Assembly (NCBI GenBank): GCA_030549815.1
Contig: JAUQQQ010000003.1
Coordinates: forward strand, 106,813-170,812
DNA: 64,000 bases
Source: a bacterium
GTDB taxonomy: Bacteria; DRYD01
Reading direction: 5' to 3'
Shown here in pieces: positions 36,729 through 45,467 of this stretch (the first letter of the stretch is position 1; every line of letters begins with the position of its first letter). A program made the position numbers and the translations under genes. The notes beneath the pieces were generated by a model. That model was not told where the DNA came from and did not search any database. It worked only from the letters and a program-made list of their open reading frames with translations.

Positions 36729-38216
36729 TCAATTATATACTTCCTTTAGTTTACTTTCAATATAATTAATAAAATGTTGAGGATTAATAGGTTCATTGGT
36801 TATCAACTTTATTAATTCTTTTGTAGTATAAGTTTTTCCATAGTCATATATATTTTCTTTGAGGAATTTTATAATGTTTTCAAAATTACCTTGTTTTATT
36901 TCATCGAAATTTACTTTATTTTTCATCGTATTGTATATTTGAGCAGATATAAGGTTGCCTAATGTGTAAGTTGGGAAATAGCCAAATAATGATTCTGCCC
37001 AATGTATGTCTTGTAAAACACCTATGCTATCGTTTTCAGGATAATATCCAAAATATTCTTTGAAAGTTTCATTCCATAATTCTGGTAATTCTTCTAACCT
37101 AATGTTTTCATTGAATATTTTCCTTTCTATGTTGAATCTGAGAATAATGTGTAGATTGTATGTAGTTTCATCTGCTTCTGTTCTTATTGGTTTTAAATCT
37201 ATTTTATTTATGTGCTTAATAAAATCATCTATTTTTATATTTTTAAAATCTTCAATATGTTTGGTTAATTCTCTGTAGAAGAATTCCCAGAAGTTTCTAC
37301 TTCTTCCAATTATGTTTTCGAAGAATCTTGATTGGGATTCGTGAATACTTAAGGATATACTATTTGATACAGGTTGTCCAAAGTATTTACTTGAGGGTAA
37401 ATAATAATCGTATAGTCCGTGTCCCAATTCGTGTAATGTTCCAAATATTGCGCTTTCTATCGAGTTATATCTTGTTGTAATTCTTATATCAAAAGGGGAA
37501 ATTGTTGTTGCAAATGGGTGTGATGTAGGGTCTAAGCGGATTTCTAAATTACTAATCTTTTTTATTAAGAATTTGCAGAATTGCTCAAGTTTTTGAGTAT
37601 CGAATTTTATTTTATCTATTTCAATCTTTGGAACTTCTTTGCCTTTATATTTTTGGATAATCTTTATTAAGTTTTCTTTAAGTGGTGAAAATATTTTTTC
37701 TATTTCCTTTGGTGTTATATCTATTTCATATCCTTTAACGAGAGCTTCATAAGGTTCTTCATCGTATCCCCATTTTTCTATCATTTCTTTATTTATCGAT
37801 ACTATTTTTTTTAAGTAAGGCAAAAGTATTTTGAATTTTTTTTCTTTCTTAGCTTTTTCCCATGCTTGTAAAGACGTAGGAATTAAGGATGACAATTTTG
37901 AGATTAATTTGGGTGGTATCTTGCTATTTCTTTCATATTCAAATTTCCACCATTTAACATTTACCCATTCAATGCTGTATTTTTTATAATCATCTAAATT
38001 TAGGGAGTTAACAAGTTGTCCGTATTTTTTTGATGTTCTTACTTTATGTATGTATTCAGTTATTATGGCGATTTGTTTTCCTCTGTATTCTGCAGCTTTG
38101 GGATTCATGCATACTCTATCATCCCAATACAACAAACTCAGGATACTATCATAGTGTGCTAATTGCTCATTTATTTTTAGAAGTTTTTTATATGTTTCAT
38201 TTTTTACTTTTAACAT
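36729..38216 (-). CDS. Carboxypeptidase Taq family metallopeptidase (M32)
   Basis: The 495-residue, largely helical M32 peptidase removes C-terminal amino acids with broad specificity. The HExxH-type zinc site reads FGTLHELGHGLYDYYLP, and the third ligand follows in SLSIHESQSRFFENIIGRS, as in the Thermus aquaticus enzyme. DPTSHPFATTISPFDIRITT and GYYPENDSIGVLQDIHWAESLFGYFPTY are also family blocks. There is no signal peptide, so it is cytoplasmic. It precedes hutI on the same strand. Confidence 0.95.
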   Translation of the reverse strand: MLKVKNETYKKLLKINEQLAHYDSILSLLYWDDRVCMNPKAAEYRGKQIAIITEYIHKVRTSKKYGQLVNSLNLDDYKKYSIEWVNVKWWKFEYERNSKIPPKLISKLSSLIPTSLQAWEKAKKEKKFKILLPYLKKIVSINKEMIEKWGYDEEPYEALVKGYEIDITPKEIEKIFSPLKENLIKIIQKYKGKEVPKIEIDKIKFDTQKLEQFCKFLIKKISNLEIRLDPTSHPFATTISPFDIRITTRYNSIESAIFGTLHELGHGLYDYYLPSSKYFGQPVSNSISLSIHESQSRFFENIIGRSRNFWEFFYRELTKHIEDFKNIKIDDFIKHINKIDLKPIRTEADETTYNLHIILRFNIERKIFNENIRLEELPELWNETFKEYFGYYPENDSIGVLQDIHWAESLFGYFPTYTLGNLISAQIYNTMKNKVNFDEIKQGNFENIIKFLKENIYDYGKTYTTKELIKLITNEPINPQHFINYIESKLKEVYN

Positions 38217-38297
38217 ACTACCTCCTCAATATTATTTAACTATTTTTATTTTATATTTCAATAAATTTTCTAAAGCTACCTTTTTTATGTTTTAAGA

Positions 38298-39542
38298 TTA
38301 TGAATTTGTATCTGTATTTTTATAGTGGGATATTATTTTTTTATCTATTTTCATTATTTCTTTAAGGAAGGTTTTTGTTAGTTCGTAGGTTTCTTCTTTT
38401 AGGCTTTCTAATTCATTTTTTGTGGGGAAGAAGTTTGATCCTATTTCTATTGTGTAAGATAAAGTCCCTAGTGCATCAGCGATAGATATCATTGTTCCTG
38501 TTGTAGGATATAATTCTGTATCTTTTTCAATCCAATATTTATTTCCAATTGATTGATTCATTTTATCTGCTACTATTTCATATGTTTTAACTTTATCTTT
38601 GTCATTTTTAGGGTAAAGTATCATGTTTCCAAAACCATGAAAATCCAAAATGGCATCTATTTTTTTATTTTTTATAAAATTAAGCAGGTTTCTTGTTTCT
38701 ATTTCACTGTTTCCTGCTGATCCTCTGTAGGCATCGCTATATTCATTGTCGCTTGCGCCTATGTCATCATCTGTTCTATCTGGTTTATCTTCAGGTAATC
38801 TATATAGTTCAGGTTTTTCTTCAATATGGAAATTTCTATTTAGATCTACTCCTATCAACTTACCGTCTTTCTTGTACATATTTTTTCTCCACATAAAATT
38901 TGTATTAAGGGAGTATTCATAGCCATCTGGATTTGCAACTGGTAATAAATAAATTTCGCAATTATTAAGTATGTTTGATATTTCTTCTTGATCTTTGTTT
39001 TTCAAGAGAGTGCTCATGATATTTAGGACTGTTTCTGCAGGTGCCCATTCTCTTGCATGCATTGTTCCTTGAATAAATATTTTTTTCTTTGTATTTTTTG
39101 AATTAGGGTTTGTTATTTTTAGTCCTATCATATCCCTTCCTTCTGTTGTTTTTCCCAAGTTTATAATCTCAGTAAAATTGGGGTATTCTTGATTTAATTG
39201 TTTTACTGTATTTACTATTTCGTCATAGTGTTTATAATTTTTTATTGAGCCTGGATGTTGTTGAAAGAAGATTTGTAGATAATGTTTCATAAAACCCTTA
39301 GCTAAAGTTTCTGCTGTATTTTCAGGAAGATGTTGAAATTGCTTTTTTATTATTGATACTATTTCTTTAGGTTCGATAAAGTTATCTTTATTTTCATCGA
39401 AGCGTTGTAGAAATTTTTTATCTTCCAGTATATGGTATAACATTGAGCCTATTTTTAATTTTGGATCATTATTATTTTCTCTAGTTTTTAGATAATTTGA
39501 ATTTAGCAACTTGTTAAGGGTTATTTGATTAACTGTGTTCAT
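38298..39542 (-). CDS. M14 zinc carboxypeptidase with N-terminal EF-hand loop
   Basis: The 414-residue protein has an M14 domain from about residue 110. Zinc and substrate residues are seen in GTMHAREWAPAE (His, Glu), LLPVANPDGYEYSL, DLNRNF, ILDFHGFGNMIL (third His) and SYTIEIGSNFFP (catalytic Glu). Residues 49-60 form an EF-hand-type loop with ligands at D49, N51, D53, E57 and E60. There is no signal peptide. It is a paralogue of the carboxypeptidase at 52378, with the same EF-hand plus M14 order. An AGGAGGG ribosome-binding site precedes ATG 39542. Unlike its paralogue it has no T-tract/ACA element upstream. Confidence 0.92.
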   Translation of the reverse strand: MNTVNQITLNKLLNSNYLKTRENNNDPKLKIGSMLYHILEDKKFLQRFDENKDNFIEPKEIVSIIKKQFQHLPENTAETLAKGFMKHYLQIFFQQHPGSIKNYKHYDEIVNTVKQLNQEYPNFTEIINLGKTTEGRDMIGLKITNPNSKNTKKKIFIQGTMHAREWAPAETVLNIMSTLLKNKDQEEISNILNNCEIYLLPVANPDGYEYSLNTNFMWRKNMYKKDGKLIGVDLNRNFHIEEKPELYRLPEDKPDRTDDDIGASDNEYSDAYRGSAGNSEIETRNLLNFIKNKKIDAILDFHGFGNMILYPKNDKDKVKTYEIVADKMNQSIGNKYWIEKDTELYPTTGTMISIADALGTLSYTIEIGSNFFPTKNELESLKEETYELTKTFLKEIMKIDKKIISHYKNTDTNS

Positions 39543-39657
39543 TTTTTATCCCTCCTTTTTGTTTTTATTTTTTATAGCGTAATATTTGAGGAAATTTTAT
39601 TAAAAATTTGAAATCTAATTTTTAAATTTTTGTTAATTTTGATATGAATTTTTTAAA

Positions 39658-39687
39658 ATATGAAATTTTTCTATATGAAATTTTTCT
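39658..39687. repeat. Two perfect tandem copies of ATATGAAATTTTTCT
   Basis: The 15-bp unit is repeated exactly (39658-39672 and 39673-39687), with a partial third copy upstream (GATATGAATTTTTT near 39641). It lies in the 198-nt divergent region between the M14 gene and the phosphoribosyltransferase gene, about 54 nt before ATG 39741. It could be an operator, but may equally be simple-sequence drift. Confidence 0.7.
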
Positions 39688-39740
39688 AAAGGGTAATTAT
39701 TATAAATAGTAGAATAATACAAATAAAAAAGTTGTTAAAT

Positions 39741-40262
39741 ATGGAGTTAGTTTTTAATAATTTTGAAATAAAAAAGGCTATTTTAAATTTGTCTTCTAAA
39801 ATTTCCGAATATTTATCTAAAATTTCATCTAAAATTTCATCTAAAATTTCAGATTCAGTTCATTTCATTACTATTCTAAAAGAAGGGATTCATTTTTCTG
39901 TTGATCTATCCAAAGCTTTAAGCGACTATGATTTGATATTGGATTATATTTTTCTTGAAAACATTAATCCTGAAAACAGGGAATTAGCTATAGAGAAAGA
40001 TATATTTTTACCTGTCAAAAACAAAGTTGTTATTGTTTGCTCAGTCTTAACAAGAACGGGATATGAGATAACTTTTATTGAAAATTATCTAAAAATTAGG
40101 GGAGCAAAGGATATTAAAACTGTTTCTTTAATCTGTAAAGAGGGTACCCTTAAGAAACCTGACTTTTATCACTTTACTGTTCCTGATGGTTATTATTTAG
40201 TTGGTTATGGACTTGATTACCATGAAAAATACAGAAATTTAGAAAATATATATAAGATTTAA
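39741..40262 (+). CDS. Hypoxanthine phosphoribosyltransferase-like protein with degenerate PRPP site
   Basis: The 173-residue protein from ATG 39741 follows the HPRT fold. VHFITILKEGIHFSVDLSKAL matches the LKGGxxF loop, KPDFYHFTVPDGYYLVGYG matches the hood/base-binding region, and LDYHEKYRNLENIY is the C-terminal HPRT signature (GxDyxeKYRnLp). The PRPP-binding loop, normally VEDIIDTG, reads VCSVLTRTG: both acidic residues are missing (Cys100, Ser101) and the spacing is one residue longer. Purine salvage activity is therefore doubtful. Residues 26-37 arise from a 12-bp DNA repeat. It ends 2 nt before the exonuclease gene. Confidence 0.7.
   Translation: MELVFNNFEIKKAILNLSSKISEYLSKISSKISSKISDSVHFITILKEGIHFSVDLSKALSDYDLILDYIFLENINPENRELAIEKDIFLPVKNKVVIVCSVLTRTGYEITFIENYLKIRGAKDIKTVSLICKEGTLKKPDFYHFTVPDGYYLVGYGLDYHEKYRNLENIYKI
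39815..39850 (+). repeat. Three perfect 12-bp repeats inside the HPRT-like gene
   Basis: ATCTAAAATTTC is repeated three times without change and preceded by two imperfect copies. It encodes SKISSKISSKIS, an in-frame expansion in the N-terminal helix that can vary by four residues per unit without breaking the frame. Confidence 0.9.
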
Positions 40263-40264
40263 AA

Positions 40265-41104
40265 ATGTTGTTCATCATCGATACGTATAGTGTTTTGTAT
40301 AGATTGTTTTTTGCTTTACCTGAACTTACCTCTAAAAATACCCCTATTAATGCCATTTATGGTCTTGTTAAATTAATGATAAAATTGACGAAAGAATACA
40401 AACCTAAATACTTGGTTTTTTGTGTAGATAAAGGAAAGTCTGATAGGGATAAAGTAATAAAGGAATACAAGGCTCACCGAAAACCTACTTCTGATAAATT
40501 TAAACAGCAGATACCCATATTCTATGAAATGGCTAATTCTGCAGGATTTAAAGTTTTTGGAATAGAAAATACAGAAGCTGACGATTCCATTGCTACTCTA
40601 ACTAACATCTTTAAACAACAAACACAGATATACGTATTATCAGGTGATAAGGATTTGCTTCAGCTTTTGGATAATAAAAAAGTTTTTGTTTTACTTATGA
40701 AAAAAGGGATAACTGACGTTGATTTTTACGATGACAAAAAATTTAAAACAGAATTTGGTTTTGATAGTAATCTTTACCCTTATTATAAGGCACTCGTTGG
40801 AGATAACTCTGATAATATAAAGGGAGTGAAGGGAATAGGACCTAAGAAAGCTAAAGAAATAATTCAAAAATACACTAATATCAATGAATATTTATCCTCA
40901 ACACTAACTCCTGAAGATTATAAAATTTTTCGTAATAATTTGGAAGTAGTTATACTTAAGTATAAGGATATTAGTATGAATTTGGAGGATTTAAAAATTT
41001 CTAATGATTGGTATAAAAAACAGGAGTTTATTAATTTTATTAAGAAGTATAATTTTGTGAGTATTTTAAAGGAAGTGGAGGAGAAGCAGTTAAAACTATT
41101 TTGA
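40265..41104 (+). CDS. Free-standing 5'-3' exonuclease (Pol I N-domain type)
   Basis: The 279-residue FEN-like nuclease corresponds to the N-terminal domain of DNA polymerase I. FIIDTYSVLYRLFFALPEL and TPINAIYGLVKLMIKL open the fold. YLVFCVDKGKSDRDKVIKEYK AHRKPTSD, ENTEADDSIATL and VLSGDKDLLQLLD give the metal-binding acidic residues. VGDNSDNIKGVKGIGPKKAKEII is the helix-hairpin-helix region. It removes RNA primers and flaps at Okazaki junctions. Being a separate gene, it implies that the polymerase part of Pol I is encoded elsewhere. It ends 30 nt before tRNA-Ser. Confidence 0.92.
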   Translation: MLFIIDTYSVLYRLFFALPELTSKNTPINAIYGLVKLMIKLTKEYKPKYLVFCVDKGKSDRDKVIKEYKAHRKPTSDKFKQQIPIFYEMANSAGFKVFGIENTEADDSIATLTNIFKQQTQIYVLSGDKDLLQLLDNKKVFVLLMKKGITDVDFYDDKKFKTEFGFDSNLYPYYKALVGDNSDNIKGVKGIGPKKAKEIIQKYTNINEYLSSTLTPEDYKIFRNNLEVVILKYKDISMNLEDLKISNDWYKKQEFINFIKKYNFVSILKEVEEKQLKLF

Positions 41105-41133
41105 ACAAATTTGATTTTTTTGTCCACTATATA

Positions 41134-41221
41134 GGAGGGATGGCTGAGCGGTCGAAAGCGGCGGTCTCGAAAACCGTTGTGGAGTTATACTCCACCGGGG
41201 GTTCGAATCCCCCTCCCTCCG
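41134..41221 (+). tRNA. tRNA-Ser (CGA)
   Basis: The cloverleaf has acceptor GGAGGGA/TCCCTCC, an anticodon loop CTCGAAA (anticodon CGA), a long variable arm with stem TGGAG/CTCCA typical of serine tRNAs, and T arm GGGGG-TTCGAAT-CCCCC. The discriminator is G, and CCA is not encoded. Length is 88 nt. Confidence 0.97.
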
Positions 41222-41231
41222 TACTATCCCA

Positions 41232-42527
41232 ATGGATATAATCCAAATAAAAAAATCAATAGAAGAATGGCAAAAAATATTACCCAAAGCTGATAATTAC
41301 AAAATAATTAAAATTATCCAAGAAGTTATCAGTTTATACCCAAAATTAGATGAAAAACAAAAAGAATTGTTTTTGGTTAATTTTAAACCCATTCAAAAAA
41401 AGATTTTTGACTATATATATTCAAATGATCCCTTTCTAAGAAAACATTTGGTTTTATTAGCTTCTATATTAAACTCTAATGAATTGATATTGGATGTTAT
41501 AAAGTATCTAAAAATTGAAAAAGATTATGATAATATTATGGTATATTTGGATTATATTGATAAGTTTAAGGTTGTTGGTTTTGTAGAAAATTTATTTGAT
41601 TTTACTAAAACCCCAGATCTACCATTTGCCATTAAACTAAAAGCTTTTTATATAATCCTTGTTTTATCAACAGGATATAAAAGTTATGAAAAATTTCTTG
41701 ATTTTATCTTTGAAGAATTGAAAAATGTATTCATTCAGTCTAAGAAGATGTATTTTCAATTAATTGTTAATTTTTTGAATGATTTTTTATTCTATACTCT
41801 CAATTTCTTAAGTAATAAAGAATGTCCTAAGAATTTGTCAGTTTATTCTCCTAATATTTTGTCAATTTTTTCTAATTTCTATAATACCTTATTTTTTAGA
41901 TTAATTGATTTTGTAAAATTTATAGTTCAAAAAAGCGAAGAAGATGAAAAAGTTGTTAATATTATTTCTAAAGCATTCTTATTGTTATTTGTTATATATT
42001 GTGTTTTAAAGGAAAACAAATATTTTGAAAATCAAAATCTACAAGAAAATAATGAAGAAAATATCTATGATAAGATCAATTTAATGAATTTTCTTAAAGA
42101 GATTATAGATAAAGAAAAAAAATTGATTACTGTTCTACTATTTATTTTAAACGATATTGAAGAATGTGGTATAAAGAATGCATTTAAGCAGTATTTAATG
42201 GAAAATAATAATTTAGATGAGGATTCAAGTTTTATCGGGTATTTGTTAAACTTTTTAGGTAATGAAAAGTATTCTAATATGGTTTTGCAATTTATAGACA
42301 AACTCGATTTATCCTTAACTAATTCTGAGTTAGAAAAAATTTCAGAGTTTTGTAAGAGAAGCACTAACGAAAATGATATTTTATTGTGTTTGAACATAAT
42401 GGATAAAAATTCTTATTATGAAGATATTTTTTATTTTGCAAAATATTCTGCTGGTTATTCTGAAAAAGTAAAGATAAGAATAAAAGAATTGCTACAGAAA
42501 ATGATCGAAAGTAGGAAAGATGAATAA
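41232..42527 (+). CDS. Unknown helical-repeat protein, 431 aa
   Basis: This is an all-helical protein of paired Leu/Ile/Phe-rich helices (for example PFLRKHLVLLASILNSNELI and KMYFQLIVNFLNDFLFYTL), similar in pattern to HEAT/ARM-type repeats. It has no signal peptide or known motif. Its ATG lies only 10 nt after the end of tRNA-Ser with no Shine-Dalgarno sequence, so it probably depends on processing of the tRNA transcript or leaderless initiation. It overlaps pth by 8 nt at its end. I cannot name the family. Confidence 0.68.
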   Translation: MDIIQIKKSIEEWQKILPKADNYKIIKIIQEVISLYPKLDEKQKELFLVNFKPIQKKIFDYIYSNDPFLRKHLVLLASILNSNELILDVIKYLKIEKDYDNIMVYLDYIDKFKVVGFVENLFDFTKTPDLPFAIKLKAFYIILVLSTGYKSYEKFLDFIFEELKNVFIQSKKMYFQLIVNFLNDFLFYTLNFLSNKECPKNLSVYSPNILSIFSNFYNTLFFRLIDFVKFIVQKSEEDEKVVNIISKAFLLLFVIYCVLKENKYFENQNLQENNEENIYDKINLMNFLKEIIDKEKKLITVLLFILNDIEECGIKNAFKQYLMENNNLDEDSSFIGYLLNFLGNEKYSNMVLQFIDKLDLSLTNSELEKISEFCKRSTNENDILLCLNIMDKNSYYEDIFYFAKYSAGYSEKVKIRIKELLQKMIESRKDE

Positions 42528-43116
42528 TTTATTATTTTTTGTTGGCTTAGGTAATCCTGGTAAGAAATATCAAAGAAATAGGCATAATGCGGGTTTTATT
42601 GTCTTGGATTATTTTGTTAATGAAATTTATAAATCTAAAAGTATTGATATTAAGCAGGATTTTAAGTTTAATAGTTTGATTTATACTTTCAAAAGAGAAA
42701 ATACTGATGTTATTTGCGTTTTCCCTTTGACCTTTATGAATCTTTCGGGAAATGCTGTTAAACAGGTATTAGATTATTATAAGGTAAGTGATGCAAGCAA
42801 AAATTTAGTAGTGATCCATGATGATATGGATATTCCTTTGGGGAGTTTCAAGTTAAAGTTTGATGGTGGTGATGGAGGACATAATGGAGTAAAATCTATC
42901 ATTAACTATTTAGGAAAGGATTTTGGTAGGCTTAGGGTAGGAATATCAAAACCTATAGATAAGAATTATAAAGAGTATGTATTGCAGGATTTCTTGAACG
43001 AAGAATGGATTAGATTGAACGACATTTTACCTACATTATCTTCTATCCTTAATAACATTATAAGAGAAGGCTTTGAGATGACAATGTCTAAAATAGGAAT
43101 TTTTATTAAAAAATAA
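42520..43116 (+). CDS. pth: Peptidyl-tRNA hydrolase
   Basis: Pth frees tRNA from peptidyl-tRNA that has dropped off the ribosome. FVGLGNPGKKYQRNRHNAGF carries the conserved Asn and catalytic His. VFPLTFMNLSGNAVKQVLDYY, VVIHDDMDIPLGSFKLKFDG (catalytic Asp), GGHNGVKSIINYLG and FGRLRVGISKP are all present. The length of 198 residues is normal. It starts inside the last codons of the upstream gene. Confidence 0.97.
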   Translation: MNNLLFFVGLGNPGKKYQRNRHNAGFIVLDYFVNEIYKSKSIDIKQDFKFNSLIYTFKRENTDVICVFPLTFMNLSGNAVKQVLDYYKVSDASKNLVVIHDDMDIPLGSFKLKFDGGDGGHNGVKSIINYLGKDFGRLRVGISKPIDKNYKEYVLQDFLNEEWIRLNDILPTLSSILNNIIREGFEMTMSKIGIFIKK

Positions 43117-43146
43117 AAAAATATTTAGGTAAAGGAGGTATTGCAA

Positions 43147-44502
43147 ATGGATAAACAAATTTACCATGAAATAGCTTCCAAGAGGTTGATACCACATTTT
43201 GCTCTTTGGAAAGAAATAGAAAAATACGGGCCAAGAATAATATCTAAAGGTAAAGGAGTTTATCTATGGGATATTGATGGAAATCAATATATCGATGCAA
43301 TGTCTATTTTATGGGTTGTTAATGTTGGACATGGGAGAGAAGAAATCATTAATGCTATGTATGAGCAGATGCAAAAAATAAACTATGTTTCTCTTTTTGG
43401 TGGTTATCACCATGAAAAGGCATTGGAATTGGCAGATTTAATTTGTTCTATTCTACCAGTTTCTTCGGTTTTCTTTTCAAATAGTGGAAGTGAAGCAATA
43501 GAAACAGCTATAAAGCTTTCCAAACAATACCATTACGTTAATGGTAATCCTCAGAAGTACAAAATAATTGGTAGGTGGCATTCATATCACGGTGTTACTT
43601 ACGGTGCTTTAAGTGTTTCAGGTATTAGACAAAATAGGAATTTCTTTGAGCCACTTGTTCCAGGATTTATACATTTTGATGTTCCTTACTGCTATAGGTG
43701 TCCTTTTAATCAAAAGTATCCAGAGTGTAATTTGAGATGCGCTGATGATTTTGAAAGGTTAGTAGAAAATGAAGGGCCTAAGACTATTGCTGCTGTAATT
43801 GTTGAGCCAGTGATGTCTGCTTTAGGTTCTGTCTTTGCTCCTGATATAAAAGAGTATTATAGAAGAATTAGAGAGGTTTGTGATAAGTATGATATAATTT
43901 TGATTTTTGACGAGGTTAATAATGGTTTTGGTAGAACTGGAAAATTCTTTGCTTATGAACATACAGGAGTTGTACCAGATATGTTTGTTTTAGGTAAAGG
44001 TATAACGAGTGGTTACGCACCGTTGGGTGCAACTGCGGTTAATGAAAAAATAACGAGTGTCTTTAAAGAGTGGATGTTTGTTCATGGTCTTACTTTTGGG
44101 GGACATCCGATTTCTTCCGCTGCTGCTATCGAAAATATTAAAATAATAAAAAACGAAAAATTGTATGAAAATGCTGATAAAATGGGACATTATTTAGGGG
44201 AAAGATTAAAGGAAATGTTAGAGTTTGACATTGTTGGTGATGTAAGAGGTATAGGATTACACTGGTCTATTGAATATGTGGATGATAAGAAAACAAAGAA
44301 ACCTATTCCTTCTAAATTCTGGGTTGCTGCTAAGGTGGAGAAGGAATTGTTAAAGAATGGTGTTTATTTAGCTCGTGCCTCTGTCGATAGAACTTACATT
44401 GCTCCCCCCTTAATAATAAATAAAGATCAAATCGATTTTATCATCGATAAATTGAAAAAGTCAGTATACGAAGTTCAAAAGGAATATAAAAGTTTGGTGT
44501 AA
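43147..44502 (+). CDS. Class III pyridoxal-phosphate aminotransferase
   Basis: The 451-residue protein from ATG 43147 has an AAGGAGG ribosome-binding site. It belongs to the omega-aminotransferase group (beta-alanine/taurine:pyruvate, adenosyl-methionine:8-amino-7-oxononanoate relatives). FFSNSGSEAIETAIKLS binds PLP phosphate, RWHSYHGVTYGALSVSG stacks on the cofactor, ILIFDEVNNGFGRTG gives the Asp, and VLGKGITSGYAPLGA has the Schiff-base lysine. A Cys-rich insert (CYRCPFNQKYPECNLRC) with four cysteines is seen in a subset of these enzymes. The amino donor cannot be fixed from the sequence. It may feed on amines released during peptide breakdown. Confidence 0.9.
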   Translation: MDKQIYHEIASKRLIPHFALWKEIEKYGPRIISKGKGVYLWDIDGNQYIDAMSILWVVNVGHGREEIINAMYEQMQKINYVSLFGGYHHEKALELADLICSILPVSSVFFSNSGSEAIETAIKLSKQYHYVNGNPQKYKIIGRWHSYHGVTYGALSVSGIRQNRNFFEPLVPGFIHFDVPYCYRCPFNQKYPECNLRCADDFERLVENEGPKTIAAVIVEPVMSALGSVFAPDIKEYYRRIREVCDKYDIILIFDEVNNGFGRTGKFFAYEHTGVVPDMFVLGKGITSGYAPLGATAVNEKITSVFKEWMFVHGLTFGGHPISSAAAIENIKIIKNEKLYENADKMGHYLGERLKEMLEFDIVGDVRGIGLHWSIEYVDDKKTKKPIPSKFWVAAKVEKELLKNGVYLARASVDRTYIAPPLIINKDQIDFIIDKLKKSVYEVQKEYKSLV

Positions 44503-44509
44503 TATAGCA

Positions 44510-45460
44510 ATGGAATTTAATTGTGTTAGTATAAGTTTAGGTAGTTCAAAGAGAGATAAATTCATTTCTTTTAATATCGGTGATAACGTTATAAATATTT
44601 GTAGGATGGGTTTTGATGGTGATTTGGTAATCGCTAAAAAAATGATAGAAAAGTTACAAGATGAAGAAGTTGATTCTATTGGACTGGGCGGGATAGATTT
44701 ACTTTTGTTTATCAACAACAATTATTTTGTCATAAAAGATGCTAAGATTCTATATGATCAGTCTTATAGGATTCCCGTTGTTGATGGAAGCATAACAAAG
44801 AGAATCTTAGAGCCTATCATAGTTGAAAATTTAATAAAAGATGGAATTTTAAAAAGGGATCAAAAAGTTTTGTTAGTTAGCTCTTTAGATAGGTTTCAGA
44901 CTTTGCTGACTTTCCTAAATAGTGGTTTTAATGTTTTGATAGGCGACTTAGTTTTCGCTTTAAAGATTGATAAAATTTTGAACAATCCCAAAGAAATAGA
45001 GGAAATTGCTAAAATTTTATTAAGCGATGTTTTGAATTTACCTTTTAATTTGATATATCCTATTGGTAAAGAACAAGAGAAAGATGATGAAGCTATATTA
45101 AATATAATTAAAAAGTATGATTTTGATATAGTTTTTGGAGATTTCCATTATATAAGAAAAATTCAAAAATTGCTAAAAAACAAAATTGTTATAACTAATA
45201 CTTTGACCGACAAAAATATTGAAGAATTAAAAAAGATTGAAGTTAAGTTACTTATATCAACGGGTATTTATGTAGAGGGTAGATCTTTTGGAGCAAATGT
45301 CACTGATTCTATCTTTGCAGCCTATTGTCTTAAATTGAAGAATAAAAAGATTTCTCCTTTTGAACCATTGGATAGACAAATCTATTTGGAATTTGTAAAC
45401 GACTTTTTGAGGATTGGAGAATTAAAAGGAAAAGTTATTATTGATATAGAAAAATATTAA
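44510..45460 (+). CDS. Conserved protein of the family labelled 'quinate 5-dehydrogenase'
   Basis: The 316-residue protein begins FNCVSISLGSSKRDKFISFN and has DGDLVIAKKMIEKL, VDSIGLGGIDLLLFINN, PVVDGSITKRILEP and NLIYPIGKEQEKDDE. These blocks recur in a bacterial family that databases call quinate 5-dehydrogenase, although I know of no direct biochemical proof. A middle Rossmann-like segment (KVLLVSSLDRFQTLLTFLNSG) could bind a nucleotide. The dehydrogenase label should be treated as a name, not a function. It lies 7 nt after the aminotransferase gene and 7 nt before fliR. Confidence 0.65.
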   Translation: MEFNCVSISLGSSKRDKFISFNIGDNVINICRMGFDGDLVIAKKMIEKLQDEEVDSIGLGGIDLLLFINNNYFVIKDAKILYDQSYRIPVVDGSITKRILEPIIVENLIKDGILKRDQKVLLVSSLDRFQTLLTFLNSGFNVLIGDLVFALKIDKILNNPKEIEEIAKILLSDVLNLPFNLIYPIGKEQEKDDEAILNIIKKYDFDIVFGDFHYIRKIQKLLKNKIVITNTLTDKNIEELKKIEVKLLISTGIYVEGRSFGANVTDSIFAAYCLKLKNKKISPFEPLDRQIYLEFVNDFLRIGELKGKVIIDIEKY

Positions 45461-45467
45461 AAGAATT

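Noticed and set aside
39543..39657. A T8-ACA element upstream of the M14 gene at 38298
   Set aside because: I searched the minus strand of this gap by eye and found no TGTAAAAAAAATGTAAA-like sequence.
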